Assembly (NCBI GenBank): GCA_003243425.1
Contig: QFQP01000010.1
Coordinates: forward strand, 137,213 to 201,212
DNA: 64,000 bases
Direction of reading: 5' to 3'
DNA from: Archangium gephyra
Lineage (GTDB): Bacteria > Myxococcota > Myxococcia > Myxococcales > Myxococcaceae
The notes under the pieces are model-generated. The model did not search any database. It was not told where the DNA came from and saw nothing but the letters and a program-made list of their open reading frames with translations. Shown piece after piece: positions 6,957 through 16,516 of the stretch. Position numbers and translations under genes: made by a program. Every line of letters starts with the position of its first letter. Position 1 is the first letter of the stretch.

Positions 6957-9488
6957 ATGAAATCGTCACTCGCCGTCGCGCTCGCGATGGCCCTGTGCGC
7001 GCTCCCGGCGATGGCCGGCGAAGACGTCGCACCCCCCACAGTCCTCACGAAGGTCGAAGCGACGCTGCCCGTCGACGCGGCCCCGCCCGAGCAGGACCAC
7101 GTGCTGCTCGAGTTCACCGTCGGCATCGACGGCAAGCCCGGCGACATTCGCGTCATCGAGTCGGCCGGCAAGGCGTGGGACCAGGCGTCCGTCGACGCGC
7201 TGGCGAAGTGGGCGTTCAACCCGGCCACGCACGAAGGCACGCCGGTCGCGGTGCGCACGCGGCTCTCGTTCAACATGCCCGCGGCGCTGTTGCAGCCGCC
7301 AGACGCGGGGCTCGAGCAAGAAGCAGTGGTCGTCGACGCGGGCACCGGGGTTCCCGCCATCACGCTCGAGAACGTCGACGCCGGTCACCCCAGACACGAG
7401 CTGTCGACCATCGTCACCGGGCGCTCGCAGCCCAGGTCGCGCGGGGCCTCCGATTTCAACATCGAGGTCGGCCAGCTCGCGGTGGTGCCGCGCAAGAGCG
7501 CCGCGGAGTTCCTCAAGCTCGCCCCGGGAATTCTGCTCACCAACGAGGGTGGTGAAGGCCACCCCGAGCGCATCTTCCTCCGCGGGTTCGACGCGCGCGA
7601 AGGCCAGGACCTGGAGCTCAGCGTCGACGGCGTGCCCATCAACGACTCCGGCAACCTCCACGGCAACGGCTACGCAGACCTGGGCTTCCTCATTCCCGAG
7701 CTGGTCTCGAACCTGCGCGTGCTCGAAGGCCCGCTGGACCCGCGCCAGGGCAACTACGCGGTGGCCGGCAGCGCCGACTACCAGCTCGGCCTCGAAGACC
7801 GCGGCATCACCATCAAGGGTGGCTACGGCAGCTTCGACACCATGCGGCTGGTGGCGCTGTGGGGCCCACCCGGGCAATCGACGCGCACCTTCGGCGGCGT
7901 GCAGCTCTTCCGCACCGCGGGCTTCGGTCAGAATCGAAGCGCCCAGAACGCGAAGGTGATGGCGCAGTACGAAGGCTCGCTGTCGGACAGCACCAGCTTC
8001 CGCGTCGGCGCGTACGGCTACGGCACCATGTTCCGCTCGGCGGGCGTGCTGCGCGAAGACGACTTCGCGAGCGGCCGCGTGGGCTTCTACGACTCGTACG
8101 ACACCCGGCAGGGCGGCGACGCGTTGCGCGCGCAGGTGCACTTCGACCTGCACGGCCACAACGGCGACTTCAGCCACGACCAGACCGCGTTCTTCATCTT
8201 CCGCTCCACGCGCATCATGGAGAACTTCACGGGCTTCGTTTCAGACCCGCAGCTCGCGCAGCAGACGCCGCATGGTCAGCGCGGAGATCTGCTCGACCGT
8301 GACAGCACCAACTTCACCGCCGGCGCGCGCGGCGCCGCACGTTGGCGCGCCACCGTGTTCCAGCGCCGTCAGGAGCTCGAGGTCGGCTACTTCGCGCGCT
8401 TCGACGCGGTCACCGGCATGCAGACGCGCCTGCTCGCGGGCAGCAACACGCCGTACCTGCGCGACTACGACCTCGACTCGAAGCTCTTCGACGTCGGGCT
8501 CTATGCAGACGCGAACCTCTCGCCGGTGTGGTGGCTCACCCTGCGCGGCGGGGTGCGCGGCGAGGTGCTCACCTACAACGTGCAGGACAACTGCGCCCAA
8601 CGCGAGGTGCGGCGGCCCTCGCTCACCAACCCTCCCGGCGACGAGAGCTGTCTTTCGCAGCGCGACCTCGGCCTCTACCGCGACCCCACCGAGCGCCACT
8701 CCACCGCGGGCGCCGCGCTCATGCCGCGCGGCACGTTGCTGGTCGGGCCGTTCGCGGGCGTCACCTTCTCGGGCGCGCTCGGCACCGGCATTCGCAGCAT
8801 CGACCCGCAGTTCATCTCGCAGAACCTCGAGACGCCCTTCGCCAGCATCTTCGCGTGGGAAGGCGGCGCGAGCTTTCAGCACCGCTTCGAGAATGGCCTC
8901 GACGCGTCGGCGCGCGCGGTGGTGTTCGGCACGCGCGTCGACAAAGACCTCATCTTCAACGCGCAGGAGGGCCGCGGCACCATCGGCGGCAGCACGTCGC
9001 GCCTGGGCGGCCTCGTCGCGGCGCGCGCGCGCTACGACTTCTTCGACCTCGCGGGAAACATGACGTGGGTCGAATCGAAGTTCGACGACACCGGGCTGCT
9101 GGTGCCCTACGTGCCCGACTTCGTGGCCCGCCTCGACGCGGGCGTGTTCCACGCGCTGCCGTACCTGCGGCCGCTCGACAGCCCCATCAAGGGCCGCGCG
9201 GGCCTCGGCATCACCTACGTAGGCCGCCGCGCGCTGCCGTTCGGTCAACGCAGCGACACCATCTTCGTCATCGACGCCTCGGCGGAGCTCGCGTGGAAGG
9301 TCGTCAGCGTGGGCTTCAGCGTCACCAACCTGCTGAACAACCAGTACCGCCAGGTCGAGCTCAACTACGCGAGCGACTTTCAGACCTCGGGCTCGCTGCC
9401 TTCGCTGGTGCCGGCGCGCCACTTCGCCGCCGGAGCACCGCGCGCGTTCATGCTGACGGTCGGGCTGCACTTCGGAGGTGAGTCATGA
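6957..9488 (+). CDS. TonB-dependent outer-membrane receptor with fused N-terminal TonB C-terminal domain
   Basis: 843 residues. Order: signal peptide (residues 1-20, ending AMAG); a TonB C-terminal-like domain at about 45-105 (VLLEFTVGIDGKPGDIRVIE, later DALAKWAFNPA and GTPVAV); a Val/Asp-rich linker; a plug domain (LAPGILLTNEGGEGHPERIF then LRGFD); and a long beta-barrel ending with an aromatic strand (FMLTVGLHF). TonB C-terminal domains normally sit on the separate inner-membrane energy transducer, so the fusion is unusual. The barrel is homologous along its length to the receptor at 46006-48024, for example the shared GYADL, QGxxAVAG and GYGSF blocks. The last codons overlap the next lipoprotein start. 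The substrate is unknown; the context hints at a metal or metal chelate. Confidence 0.92.
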   Translation: MKSSLAVALAMALCALPAMAGEDVAPPTVLTKVEATLPVDAAPPEQDHVLLEFTVGIDGKPGDIRVIESAGKAWDQASVDALAKWAFNPATHEGTPVAVRTRLSFNMPAALLQPPDAGLEQEAVVVDAGTGVPAITLENVDAGHPRHELSTIVTGRSQPRSRGASDFNIEVGQLAVVPRKSAAEFLKLAPGILLTNEGGEGHPERIFLRGFDAREGQDLELSVDGVPINDSGNLHGNGYADLGFLIPELVSNLRVLEGPLDPRQGNYAVAGSADYQLGLEDRGITIKGGYGSFDTMRLVALWGPPGQSTRTFGGVQLFRTAGFGQNRSAQNAKVMAQYEGSLSDSTSFRVGAYGYGTMFRSAGVLREDDFASGRVGFYDSYDTRQGGDALRAQVHFDLHGHNGDFSHDQTAFFIFRSTRIMENFTGFVSDPQLAQQTPHGQRGDLLDRDSTNFTAGARGAARWRATVFQRRQELEVGYFARFDAVTGMQTRLLAGSNTPYLRDYDLDSKLFDVGLYADANLSPVWWLTLRGGVRGEVLTYNVQDNCAQREVRRPSLTNPPGDESCLSQRDLGLYRDPTERHSTAGAALMPRGTLLVGPFAGVTFSGALGTGIRSIDPQFISQNLETPFASIFAWEGGASFQHRFENGLDASARAVVFGTRVDKDLIFNAQEGRGTIGGSTSRLGGLVAARARYDFFDLAGNMTWVESKFDDTGLLVPYVPDFVARLDAGVFHALPYLRPLDSPIKGRAGLGITYVGRRALPFGQRSDTIFVIDASAELAWKVVSVGFSVTNLLNNQYRQVELNYASDFQTSGSLPSLVPARHFAAGAPRAFMLTVGLHFGGES

Positions 9489-10261
9489 AGCGGCTGACGC
9501 TCTTCGCGGCGCTGGGCTTGACCGCGTGCATTCAGACCACCGGCGGCAACGTGGTGTCGTTCGACGCCTTCGCCCGTGGCACCCCCGAGGCGTCCGCGCC
9601 GTTCACCACACCCAACGGCTTCGAGGTCACGCTGACGCGCGCGAAGCTCACCGTCGGCGCGCTGTACCTCAATCAGCAGAACCCGCAGAGCTACACGCTC
9701 GAGCAGGCGTGCATTCAAGAGGGCATCTATTCCGGCGAAGTGCGCGGCGGGCTCGTGGTCGACGGGCTGTCGGGCGAAGCGCAGCCCTTCCCGGTGAAGG
9801 GCAACGGCACCGACGCGCTCACCCGCGCCGCCGAGCTGTGGCTCACCGGCGGCGACATCCTCGCGCCCGACGACAAGACCGTCATCCTCGACGTGGCCGG
9901 CACCGCGACGCGCGGCGCTGACGCGTTCCCCTTCGAGGCGAGCTTCAGCATCGGCGCCAATCGCCAGGTGCCGCCGCGCAACTCGGCGCTGCCCGGCAGC
10001 AACCCGCTCTGCCGTCAGCGCATCGTCAGCCCGGTGCCGTTCGAGGCCACGCTGCACGAAGGCAGCGCGGTGACGTTGATCATCGACCCGCGGCAGTGGT
10101 TCGCGGCCGTCGACTTCAGCGGCCTTTCGAAGGTGAGCGACACCCCGTTGCGCTACCGCTTCACCGACTCTCAAGACTCGTCGGCCCAGCCCGACAAGGC
10201 GCTCTTCAACGCGCTCCGCAGCGCTCAAGGCCCGTACCGGCTCGAGCTCTCGTCTCCTTGA
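9485..10261 (+). CDS. Lipoprotein of the TonB-module family, copy 1
   Basis: 258 residues with lipobox LTAC at Cys16 (MKRLTLFAALGLTAC). Near residue 45 is a motif shared with two other window genes: NGFEVTLTRAKLTVGALYL. A second shared block towards the C-terminus is IIDPRQWFAAVDFSGL, which aligns with QFDLDELFSRIDFSLV in the module B lipoprotein. The start overlaps the receptor stop (ATGA) and has a strong GGAGGTGAG site inside the receptor 3' end, so receptor and lipoprotein are translationally coupled. Probably an outer-membrane lipoprotein working with the receptor, for example binding substrate; the function is not established. Confidence 0.85.
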   Translation: MKRLTLFAALGLTACIQTTGGNVVSFDAFARGTPEASAPFTTPNGFEVTLTRAKLTVGALYLNQQNPQSYTLEQACIQEGIYSGEVRGGLVVDGLSGEAQPFPVKGNGTDALTRAAELWLTGGDILAPDDKTVILDVAGTATRGADAFPFEASFSIGANRQVPPRNSALPGSNPLCRQRIVSPVPFEATLHEGSAVTLIIDPRQWFAAVDFSGLSKVSDTPLRYRFTDSQDSSAQPDKALFNALRSAQGPYRLELSSP

Positions 10262-10269
10262 CCCGCCCC

Positions 10270-10295
10270 GGCGTTCCTGCCGGAGGGACGCCTTT
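10270..10295 (+). terminator. Weak hairpin between the two module A lipoproteins
   Basis: GGCGTTCC (10270-10277) pairs with GGGACGCC (10285-10292) with one G-U wobble, a 7-nt loop and a short TTTCCCC tail. It may attenuate rather than end transcription before the second lipoprotein. Confidence 0.35.
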
Positions 10296-10334
10296 CCCCA
10301 TGAAGTTGCAACCTCAACCAGAAGGACAAACGCA

Positions 10335-11507
10335 ATGAAGACTCGAATTGCATCACTGTCACTGCTCGCGCTCGCCGCCTGCGGCCCCGTGGAACCCGGC
10401 ACCGATGGCGGCACCGAGCCCACGTGCAGCGAAGGCTTCTGCACGCACACCGCGCCCGCCGGCGCGCAGAACAACTCGCTCCTGCTGACCGTGAGCGGTG
10501 AAGGCGCCGCCACCGAGGGCTTCGGCTTTCCTCCGCCGGTCGCGGGCGGCGAGGCCTACTTCGTCGACGGTTGGGAAATCACCTTCACCCGCGTGCTGGT
10601 GACCGTCGGCAACGTGACGGTGAGCGAGAACCCCGACCTCGACCCCAATGACGCGTCGAAGACCGGCGCGCTCGTCGCCGAGAGCGTCGGCCCGTGGGCA
10701 CTGAACCTCGCGAAGGAGGGCCCGCTGGACGCCAAGGAGCAGAACGGCAAGGCGTGGCCGGTGACGCGCCTCACCGCTCAGAACAAGAAGGCGGGCTCGC
10801 CCCCGTTCGATGCCACCACGAAGTACGCGCTGGGCTACTCGCTGCTGGGGGCGAAGAACGGCGTGTTCAACGTGAACCTCGATGCGGCGGATCAGACGGC
10901 CTACACGGCGATGATCTCGAAGGGCCAGAGCGTGCTGCTCGAGGGCACCGCGACGTGGAAGGGCGGCGTGGGCTGCCGCAGCACCGTGGCGTCGTACGAC
11001 TTCACGACCGCGCCGCAGACGGTGAACTTCAGCTTCGGCTTCGTGGCGCCGGTGGACTTCAAGAACTGCGTGAACCCCGAGCTCTCGCCCGCCGAGTCGC
11101 GCGGCGTGCAGACCCAGGCGGGCGCGCAGACCACCACGCAGGTCACCTTCCACCTCGACCACCCGTTCTGGGAATCGCTCGAAGAAGACGCGCCGCTGCG
11201 CTGGGACGCGCTGGCCGCGCTCGGCAAGTCGTCCATCACCGAGGCCGACCTCGCCATCGACTTCCAGGCGTTCCGCGACACCAACGCGATGGCGATCCCC
11301 TGGCGCACCTGCGGCCCTACGCTCGACAACGAGCGCACCTCGGGCACCGTGTCCTACGACCCGGTCAGCGTTCCGGTGAACCCCGCAGGTGGCGCGGCGG
11401 GCCTCAAGAACCTCGCCGACTACATGACGTACAACCTGTCGACGTTCGGCCACATGAACAACGACGGCCTGTGCTTCCCGCAGCGCAAGTACCCCTCGCC
11501 GCAGTGA
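10335..11507 (+). CDS. Lipoprotein of the TonB-module family, copy 2
   Basis: 390 residues with lipobox LAAC at Cys16 (MKTRIASLSLLALAAC), then a short acidic/Gly linker and Cys pairs (CSEGFCTH). Near residue 80 it has the family motif DGWEITFTRVLVTVGNVTV, matching the first lipoprotein and the module B lipoprotein. It is longer than copy 1, with an added domain rich in Thr and aromatics after about residue 230. An AGAAGGA ribosome site precedes the ATG by 8 nt. It ends the plus-strand module and converges with a minus-strand lipoprotein 2 bp away. The role is inferred to be accessory to the receptor. Confidence 0.82.
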   Translation: MKTRIASLSLLALAACGPVEPGTDGGTEPTCSEGFCTHTAPAGAQNNSLLLTVSGEGAATEGFGFPPPVAGGEAYFVDGWEITFTRVLVTVGNVTVSENPDLDPNDASKTGALVAESVGPWALNLAKEGPLDAKEQNGKAWPVTRLTAQNKKAGSPPFDATTKYALGYSLLGAKNGVFNVNLDAADQTAYTAMISKGQSVLLEGTATWKGGVGCRSTVASYDFTTAPQTVNFSFGFVAPVDFKNCVNPELSPAESRGVQTQAGAQTTTQVTFHLDHPFWESLEEDAPLRWDALAALGKSSITEADLAIDFQAFRDTNAMAIPWRTCGPTLDNERTSGTVSYDPVSVPVNPAGGAAGLKNLADYMTYNLSTFGHMNNDGLCFPQRKYPSPQ

Positions 11508-11509
11508 AC

Positions 11510-13513
11510 TCAGGGGGTGAGCTCCACGACGTAGATGACGAACTGCGAGGTCGAACCACTCGACCCGCGCGTCACCTGCAGCGTCGTGGAGCTCGTCAGG
11601 GAGAAGCTGACGATGCCGGCAGAACCACGAATGCTCGAACCTTCGTCGGTCTCGCCGGCGCCCTGCCCTGCGAAGGACTGGCTGCTGGTCATCATCATCG
11701 TGCGCGAGGTGTCGACCGGAGCGATGGTGATGGTCTTCGCGGTCTCTTGCGGCGCGAACGTCACCCGGTAGGTGTCGACGTCGGCGCGCGTGTCGAAGTC
11801 GAGCCGCTGCCAGGTGACCTGGGGAACCGCGCCGAGTGGACACCCGGCGTCACCCGCACCGCGCGACACCTTCACCGACGTCGGCGACGGCATGTCGCCG
11901 CGCACCAGCAGCGAACACGCCGCCATCTCGTTGGCGTTCGACAGCCCGGCCTGCACCAGGAGCACGGCGTCGTTCGAAACCGCGGGCAGGCCCGTGACCG
12001 TCGCTTCGGCCTGACCCGCGAGCAGACCGCCGTCGAGCGCGCCGGTGGTCACCTCGACGCCGCGCCACTCCACGAGCTGGTGCTCGTAGCCGCCACAGAC
12101 CGAAGGCGTGGTGGTCACGTCGGGCGAGACCCAGCGCGCAACTGCGGTGTGATTGCCGTTCATCACCGGCGTGCCGGAGCTCACCTGACGAATCAGGAAC
12201 GGGGCGATGCCGCCATCGAGCGGCTGCAACGCGACGGCCGCCGGGCATTGACCTGAAGCCGCGCGCTGCACCTTGAGGTTCTGCGGAATCTCGGCGACCT
12301 GCACGTAGGCGTTGCCCGAGGCGCCGTCGCCGTTGCGGGTGCACGTGGCCTGCGTGGTGCTCGTGAGCCGGCACCGCACCGACAGCGCCGACGCCGGGGG
12401 CACCGCGCTGTTGGGCACGAACTGCGAGACGAGGAAGCTCGAGTCGGTGTCGATGACCGGGTTGGGCAACGTGCACGTGCGCGAGTACGTGCCGCCCTGG
12501 GTGCCGCCGTCAGGCAGCGCCGACGCCGCCGCGAAGTAGCAGCCGGTGCGTCGCACGATGTTCAACGACGTGAACGAGGCTTGATCCGCGTCGAAAGACG
12601 CGGTCGCTGAAATGGTCTGCGGGTTGGCGGTGAGCGGCTTGAACCAGAAGTCTCGCGCCGAGGTCCCCATGGCAATCGTCACCGAGGTGGTCGTGGTGTC
12701 GCAGCTCGAGTTCGCGAAGAACTGCACCTGGCTCGCGTTCATCGACGCCAGCGACACGGGGATGGCCGCGTCGGCCAGCACCAGCGTTCCGCCGCGCCGG
12801 AGCTCGACGGTGCCGCGCGTGCACGCCCCGCCGCGCACCTGACCGGGAATGTCGGCCAGCGTGATGATCTGCGGTGACACGCCGACCTCGAGGTCCTGCT
12901 GCGCCGACACGTAGCCGGGGCTCGAGACGCGCACCGTGTGCACACCGGCGCCAGCGGCGCTCATGTAGAAATCGGCGTTGTCCGCGCCGGTGTTGATGGT
13001 CACCGAACCGGTCATCGACGCGCAGCTCGGCGATTCCGAAAACCGCACGCCGCCGTCGAGCGAGCTGAGCGTCAGCGTCGTCTCGCTCTGCACGCGCCAC
13101 GGAGCGCCGTCAGACCTCGCCTCGACCAGCGTGATGCCCGAGCAGGCGCCCACGGCCACGTTCTGCTGCGTGGTCAGGAAGTGCAGCGACAGCAGGCCCG
13201 CATCGGGAGGTCCGGCGTCGGGCTCGCCCGCGTCTTCCTCCATGCCGGCGTCGATGATGGGTTCGCCACCGTCGTCGTCGACGCTCTGCATGCCGCCATC
13301 GGAGCCTGCGTCTTGCGTCTGCCCCGCGTCGGGCCGTTCGCTGCCCACGGGCACACACTCCGCGCCTTCGCCCAGGTCGAGGCACTCGAAGCCCTCGAGA
13401 CAGTCGTCCTGGCGCTCGCAGGCGAAGCGCGTCTCGTTCACGCCGAGCGGCGCGCAGGTGCACGCGGGCAACAGCGCTGCGCTCAGAATGATGCCGGTCA
13501 ACCACGGGCGCAT
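11510..13513 (-). CDS. Large Asp-Ala-Gly-linker lipoprotein, Ig-like repeats
   Basis: 667 residues. Signal peptide with Cys near residue 18 (LLPACTCAP), a small Cys module (CERQDDCLEGFECLDLGEGA then EC), and a linker of repeated DAG units between about 60 and 105. After that come three or four beta-rich repeats, each with a buried Cys and endings such as LTLSSLDGGVRF and VTINTGADNADFYMSA. The layout is that of myxobacterial surface lipoproteins: the linker spaces the repeats from the membrane. No enzyme motif is visible. It follows the TPR-like protein gene by 15 bp, so the two are probably cotranscribed. Confidence 0.8.
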   Translation of the reverse strand: MRPWLTGIILSAALLPACTCAPLGVNETRFACERQDDCLEGFECLDLGEGAECVPVGSERPDAGQTQDAGSDGGMQSVDDDGGEPIIDAGMEEDAGEPDAGPPDAGLLSLHFLTTQQNVAVGACSGITLVEARSDGAPWRVQSETTLTLSSLDGGVRFSESPSCASMTGSVTINTGADNADFYMSAAGAGVHTVRVSSPGYVSAQQDLEVGVSPQIITLADIPGQVRGGACTRGTVELRRGGTLVLADAAIPVSLASMNASQVQFFANSSCDTTTTSVTIAMGTSARDFWFKPLTANPQTISATASFDADQASFTSLNIVRRTGCYFAAASALPDGGTQGGTYSRTCTLPNPVIDTDSSFLVSQFVPNSAVPPASALSVRCRLTSTTQATCTRNGDGASGNAYVQVAEIPQNLKVQRAASGQCPAAVALQPLDGGIAPFLIRQVSSGTPVMNGNHTAVARWVSPDVTTTPSVCGGYEHQLVEWRGVEVTTGALDGGLLAGQAEATVTGLPAVSNDAVLLVQAGLSNANEMAACSLLVRGDMPSPTSVKVSRGAGDAGCPLGAVPQVTWQRLDFDTRADVDTYRVTFAPQETAKTITIAPVDTSRTMMMTSSQSFAGQGAGETDEGSSIRGSAGIVSFSLTSSTTLQVTRGSSGSTSQFVIYVVELTP

Positions 13514-13528
13514 CGGTGCTCCAGACCG

Positions 13529-14527
13529 TTAGAAGTTTCCGCTCAACATCAGCCCGCCCGCTGCGGGCGACAGCTTCGCCACCGGCGCCTGATCAGGCCC
13601 GATGATCAGGAACACCACGCCCGTCGCCGCCAGCACGCCGCCCGTCACGAAGAGCACGTTGGCCACCGTGGCCTGCGTCTGCGCACCGGCTGCGAGCGCC
13701 GCCGCCTCGCGCTGCGTGAGCGACACCACCCGCCCCTGTTCGTCACGCGCCGCGCCGGTCACCCGAGAACGTGAACCGGTGGCGAGCGCACCGAAAACCA
13801 CGCCGATTCCCGCGGCCGCCGCTCCGGCGCCCAGCAACACACCGCCGACCGGCCGTCGCCACGCGCCCCCGGGTTCCGCCGGCGTCGCCATCGCCGCCAC
13901 CGGCGTCACGTCGGCGGTGGGAGGCGTCGTCGCTCCCTCGGTGCGCGGGCCCAGCACGAGCAACACCGCCTTGCGGTCGCCGAGGAGCTCGACCGACCAG
14001 GTCACCGTCGCCCCGCGCGCCGGAACCTGGGCGACGTTCGCGCTCACCGGCACCTCGACGGTCTCCGACCCCACATGAAACCGCGCCGATTTCACCAGGC
14101 GCAGCACGTCCTTTCGCACGGTCACTGACAGCAACTCCACCTCGCCGCTCCCGACGACCGCGGAGGGAACGGCGGTCAGCGGCCCATTGCGCTCGGCCCA
14201 CTCGCGCGCTTCGAAGAACGGGGTCTGCACGCGCGGCGGGAGATCTGCCGGCAGCTTCACCGAAGGGTCGAGCATCAGCAGCTTGCGGAACGAGTCGCGG
14301 GTCTTGGCGTCTTTGCCCAGCGTGCCGAAGGCGATGCCGCGCAGCAGGTGCAGTTCGAGCAGCGTCTCGCGGGAGTTCCCCTCGAGCTTCTCGGCGGCAT
14401 CGAGCGTCTTGAGCGCCGCTTCGGGCTCGAGATCATCGAGCTGCCGCTTCGCCTCGTTCACCTTCGGCGCGCCTGCGTCGGCCAACGCGAGAAACGAAAC
14501 CAGCGGGAGGAGGCTGATCAGTCGCAT
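13529..14527 (-). CDS. Secreted/membrane TPR-like protein with two C-terminal membrane segments
   Basis: 332 residues. A signal peptide (LISLLPLVSFLALADAGA) precedes about 90 residues of helical TPR-like repeats (EAALKTLDAAEKLEG, LLRGIAFGTLGKDAKTRDSF). Then a beta-rich region, a Thr/Pro linker, and two hydrophobic helices (VGGVLLGAGAAAAGIGVVFG and TVANVLFVTGGVLAATGVVF) separated by a basic/Thr loop. This composition recurs in myxobacterial genomes next to Ser/Thr kinases and PEGA proteins, and here a kinase is divergently transcribed 105 bp away. Function unknown; a structural or scaffolding role at the envelope is the best guess. Confidence 0.75.
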   Translation of the reverse strand: MRLISLLPLVSFLALADAGAPKVNEAKRQLDDLEPEAALKTLDAAEKLEGNSRETLLELHLLRGIAFGTLGKDAKTRDSFRKLLMLDPSVKLPADLPPRVQTPFFEAREWAERNGPLTAVPSAVVGSGEVELLSVTVRKDVLRLVKSARFHVGSETVEVPVSANVAQVPARGATVTWSVELLGDRKAVLLVLGPRTEGATTPPTADVTPVAAMATPAEPGGAWRRPVGGVLLGAGAAAAGIGVVFGALATGSRSRVTGAARDEQGRVVSLTQREAAALAAGAQTQATVANVLFVTGGVLAATGVVFLIIGPDQAPVAKLSPAAGGLMLSGNF

Positions 14528-14632
14528 CGGGAAGGCCGCACTTTAGCCTCATCAGCGGAGTGTCATGGGAACGCAGTTCAACCCAACCTGAAATTGACGC
14601 TGTCACTGGCGAGGCTCACACTCGCGACCTTC

Positions 14633-16363
14633 GTGACCGAGCCTGCTTCACCGAGCGAGGCCGGGGTCGCCCAGTGGCAGGCGGGCACTCCGGTCGGACG
14701 CTTCACGTTGCTGACGCCGTTGGCCCAGGGCGGCATGGCGGAGATCTGGCTTGCGCGGCAGAGCGGGCTGCGCGGCTTCGAGAAGCTGGTGGTCATCAAG
14801 CGCATGGTCTCGAAGCTCGCGGCCGACCCCGAGTACGTCGAGATGTTCCTCACCGAGGCGCGGCTCGCCGCAGGGCTGAGTCACGCCAACGTGGTGCAGA
14901 TCTACGAGCTCGGTGAAGACGACGACGGTCAGCCCTACATCGTCATGGAGTACCTCGACGGTGAAGACCTGGGCGTGGTTCGCCGCACCGGTCAGAAGCT
15001 CGGCAAGCCGCTGCCCGACGCCTACGCGGTGAAGCTCATCTCGCTGGCGGCCGAGGGGCTCTACTACGCGCACACCCGCGTCGGTCACGACGGCAAGCCG
15101 CTGCACATCGTGCACCGCGACATCTCGCCGCAGAACCTCATCGCCACGATGGACGGCGGCCTCAAGGTCGTCGACTTCGGCATCGCGAAGCTGACCACTG
15201 CAGAGACGCACTCCGGAAAGCTGAAGGGCAAGATCGCGTACATGTCGCCCGAGCAGGCGCGAGGCGAAGAGCTCGACGCACGCGCCGACGTGTTCGCGCT
15301 GGGCGTCGTTCTCTTCGAGCTGCTCACGCGCACGCGCCTGGTCCCCAGGATGAACGACCTGCAGCTGCTGGAGTTCATGGCTGGCGAGCTGCCCTTCGAC
15401 GACCCCCGCGCGCGGCGTGAAGACCTCACGGTCGACCTCGAGGCCATCATTCTGCGCGCGCTCGCGCGCAAGAAGGAGCAACGGTTTCAGAGCGCCCGCG
15501 AGCTGCAGGACGCGCTCGAGGCGTGGCTGGTGTCGCAGCAGCTGCCGGTCACCGCCAACGACCTGCGCGACTGGTTCCGCGACGTGTTCGCGCGCCGCAT
15601 TCACGAGCGTCGTCAGCTCATCGAGACCGCGACGCACGCCGACCTCACGCCGGCCTCCGCGCAGAACCTGGCCCGGCTCGCCCGCCAGGGCGCCGACACC
15701 TCGTCACGTTCGCGCTCGCGCACCGAAGACCCGAAGCGGCCGAGCAAGGCGCTCACCTTCGCGGTCATCGGCATGGCGTTGCTGGTCGGAGCGATTGGCG
15801 TCGGCGTGTGGCGACACCAGGCGCCGCAGCCGCTCGTGCAGCAGGCCGTCGCAGCCGAGCCGGTGAAGGTCGCGGCGGTCACGCCTCCGCCGAAGCCCAT
15901 ACCGCCGGTGTTGGTCATCGACACCGTCCCCACCGGCGCGACGTTGTTCATCGGCGGTACGGAGCGCGGCGTGGCACCGCTCACCATCGAAGATCTCGGC
16001 ATCGGCACCTTCACCATCGAAGCCAGGCTCGACGGCCATGTGTCGGCGCAACGCGAAGTGACGCTCGAGCGCGATGGCGACCGCGTGCACCTCGAGCTGG
16101 CTTTGTCGCCCGAGCCGCCCAGGCCGGCGGTCAGCGCGAAGAGAAAAAACGCCGTGGCCGCGCTCGGCAAGCTCTCGCTCAAGACCACGCCGTGGACGAC
16201 GGTGTTCTTCGGCAAGAAGAAGCTCGGTGACACGCCGCTGCTCAACGTGCCCATGCCCGCTGGAAAGCAGGTGCTGCGGCTCGTCACGTCCGACGCGCGC
16301 GAGCAGTCCATCGAGGTCGAAATTCGCGCCAACGAGACGACGGTCAAGAAGCTGAAGCTCTGA
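14633..16363 (+). CDS. Serine/threonine protein kinase with PEGA-like C-terminus
   Basis: 576 residues if the GTG at 14633 is the start. The open frame extends upstream to 14348, but that part overlaps the divergent gene and has no kinase sequence. Kinase motifs: P-loop LAQGGMAEIW, catalytic Lys in VVIKRM, hinge IVMEYLDGED, catalytic loop HRDISPQNL, DFGIAK and YMSPEQARGEE. The Ser in place of the usual Lys after HRD is a common myxobacterial variant. One transmembrane helix near residues 375-393 is followed by a Pro linker and two PEGA-like beta repeats (VPTGATLFIGGTERGVAPLT). Thus the kinase is cytoplasmic with an envelope-facing sensor. No ribosome site is obvious. Confidence 0.9.
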   Translation: MTEPASPSEAGVAQWQAGTPVGRFTLLTPLAQGGMAEIWLARQSGLRGFEKLVVIKRMVSKLAADPEYVEMFLTEARLAAGLSHANVVQIYELGEDDDGQPYIVMEYLDGEDLGVVRRTGQKLGKPLPDAYAVKLISLAAEGLYYAHTRVGHDGKPLHIVHRDISPQNLIATMDGGLKVVDFGIAKLTTAETHSGKLKGKIAYMSPEQARGEELDARADVFALGVVLFELLTRTRLVPRMNDLQLLEFMAGELPFDDPRARREDLTVDLEAIILRALARKKEQRFQSARELQDALEAWLVSQQLPVTANDLRDWFRDVFARRIHERRQLIETATHADLTPASAQNLARLARQGADTSSRSRSRTEDPKRPSKALTFAVIGMALLVGAIGVGVWRHQAPQPLVQQAVAAEPVKVAAVTPPPKPIPPVLVIDTVPTGATLFIGGTERGVAPLTIEDLGIGTFTIEARLDGHVSAQREVTLERDGDRVHLELALSPEPPRPAVSAKRKNAVAALGKLSLKTTPWTTVFFGKKKLGDTPLLNVPMPAGKQVLRLVTSDAREQSIEVEIRANETTVKKLKL

Positions 16364-16516
16364 TCAGCCCGTTGCGGAGCGGTGACGCGAACTGTCCTGT
16401 TCCGCGACACGCGAGAATTCCACGCAACTCGTACCGCGCCGCACAGATAACTCCTTTGTCTCCCCGGCTTCGCGGTCGGTGACACGCCCCAACCAACATC
16501 GACACGGAGTTCAACG

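Noticed and set aside
10300..10338. A 12-codon open frame ending in ATGA over the start of the second module A lipoprotein
   Set aside because: No ribosome site of its own and no conservation evidence; the AAGGA before the lipoprotein start explains initiation without it.
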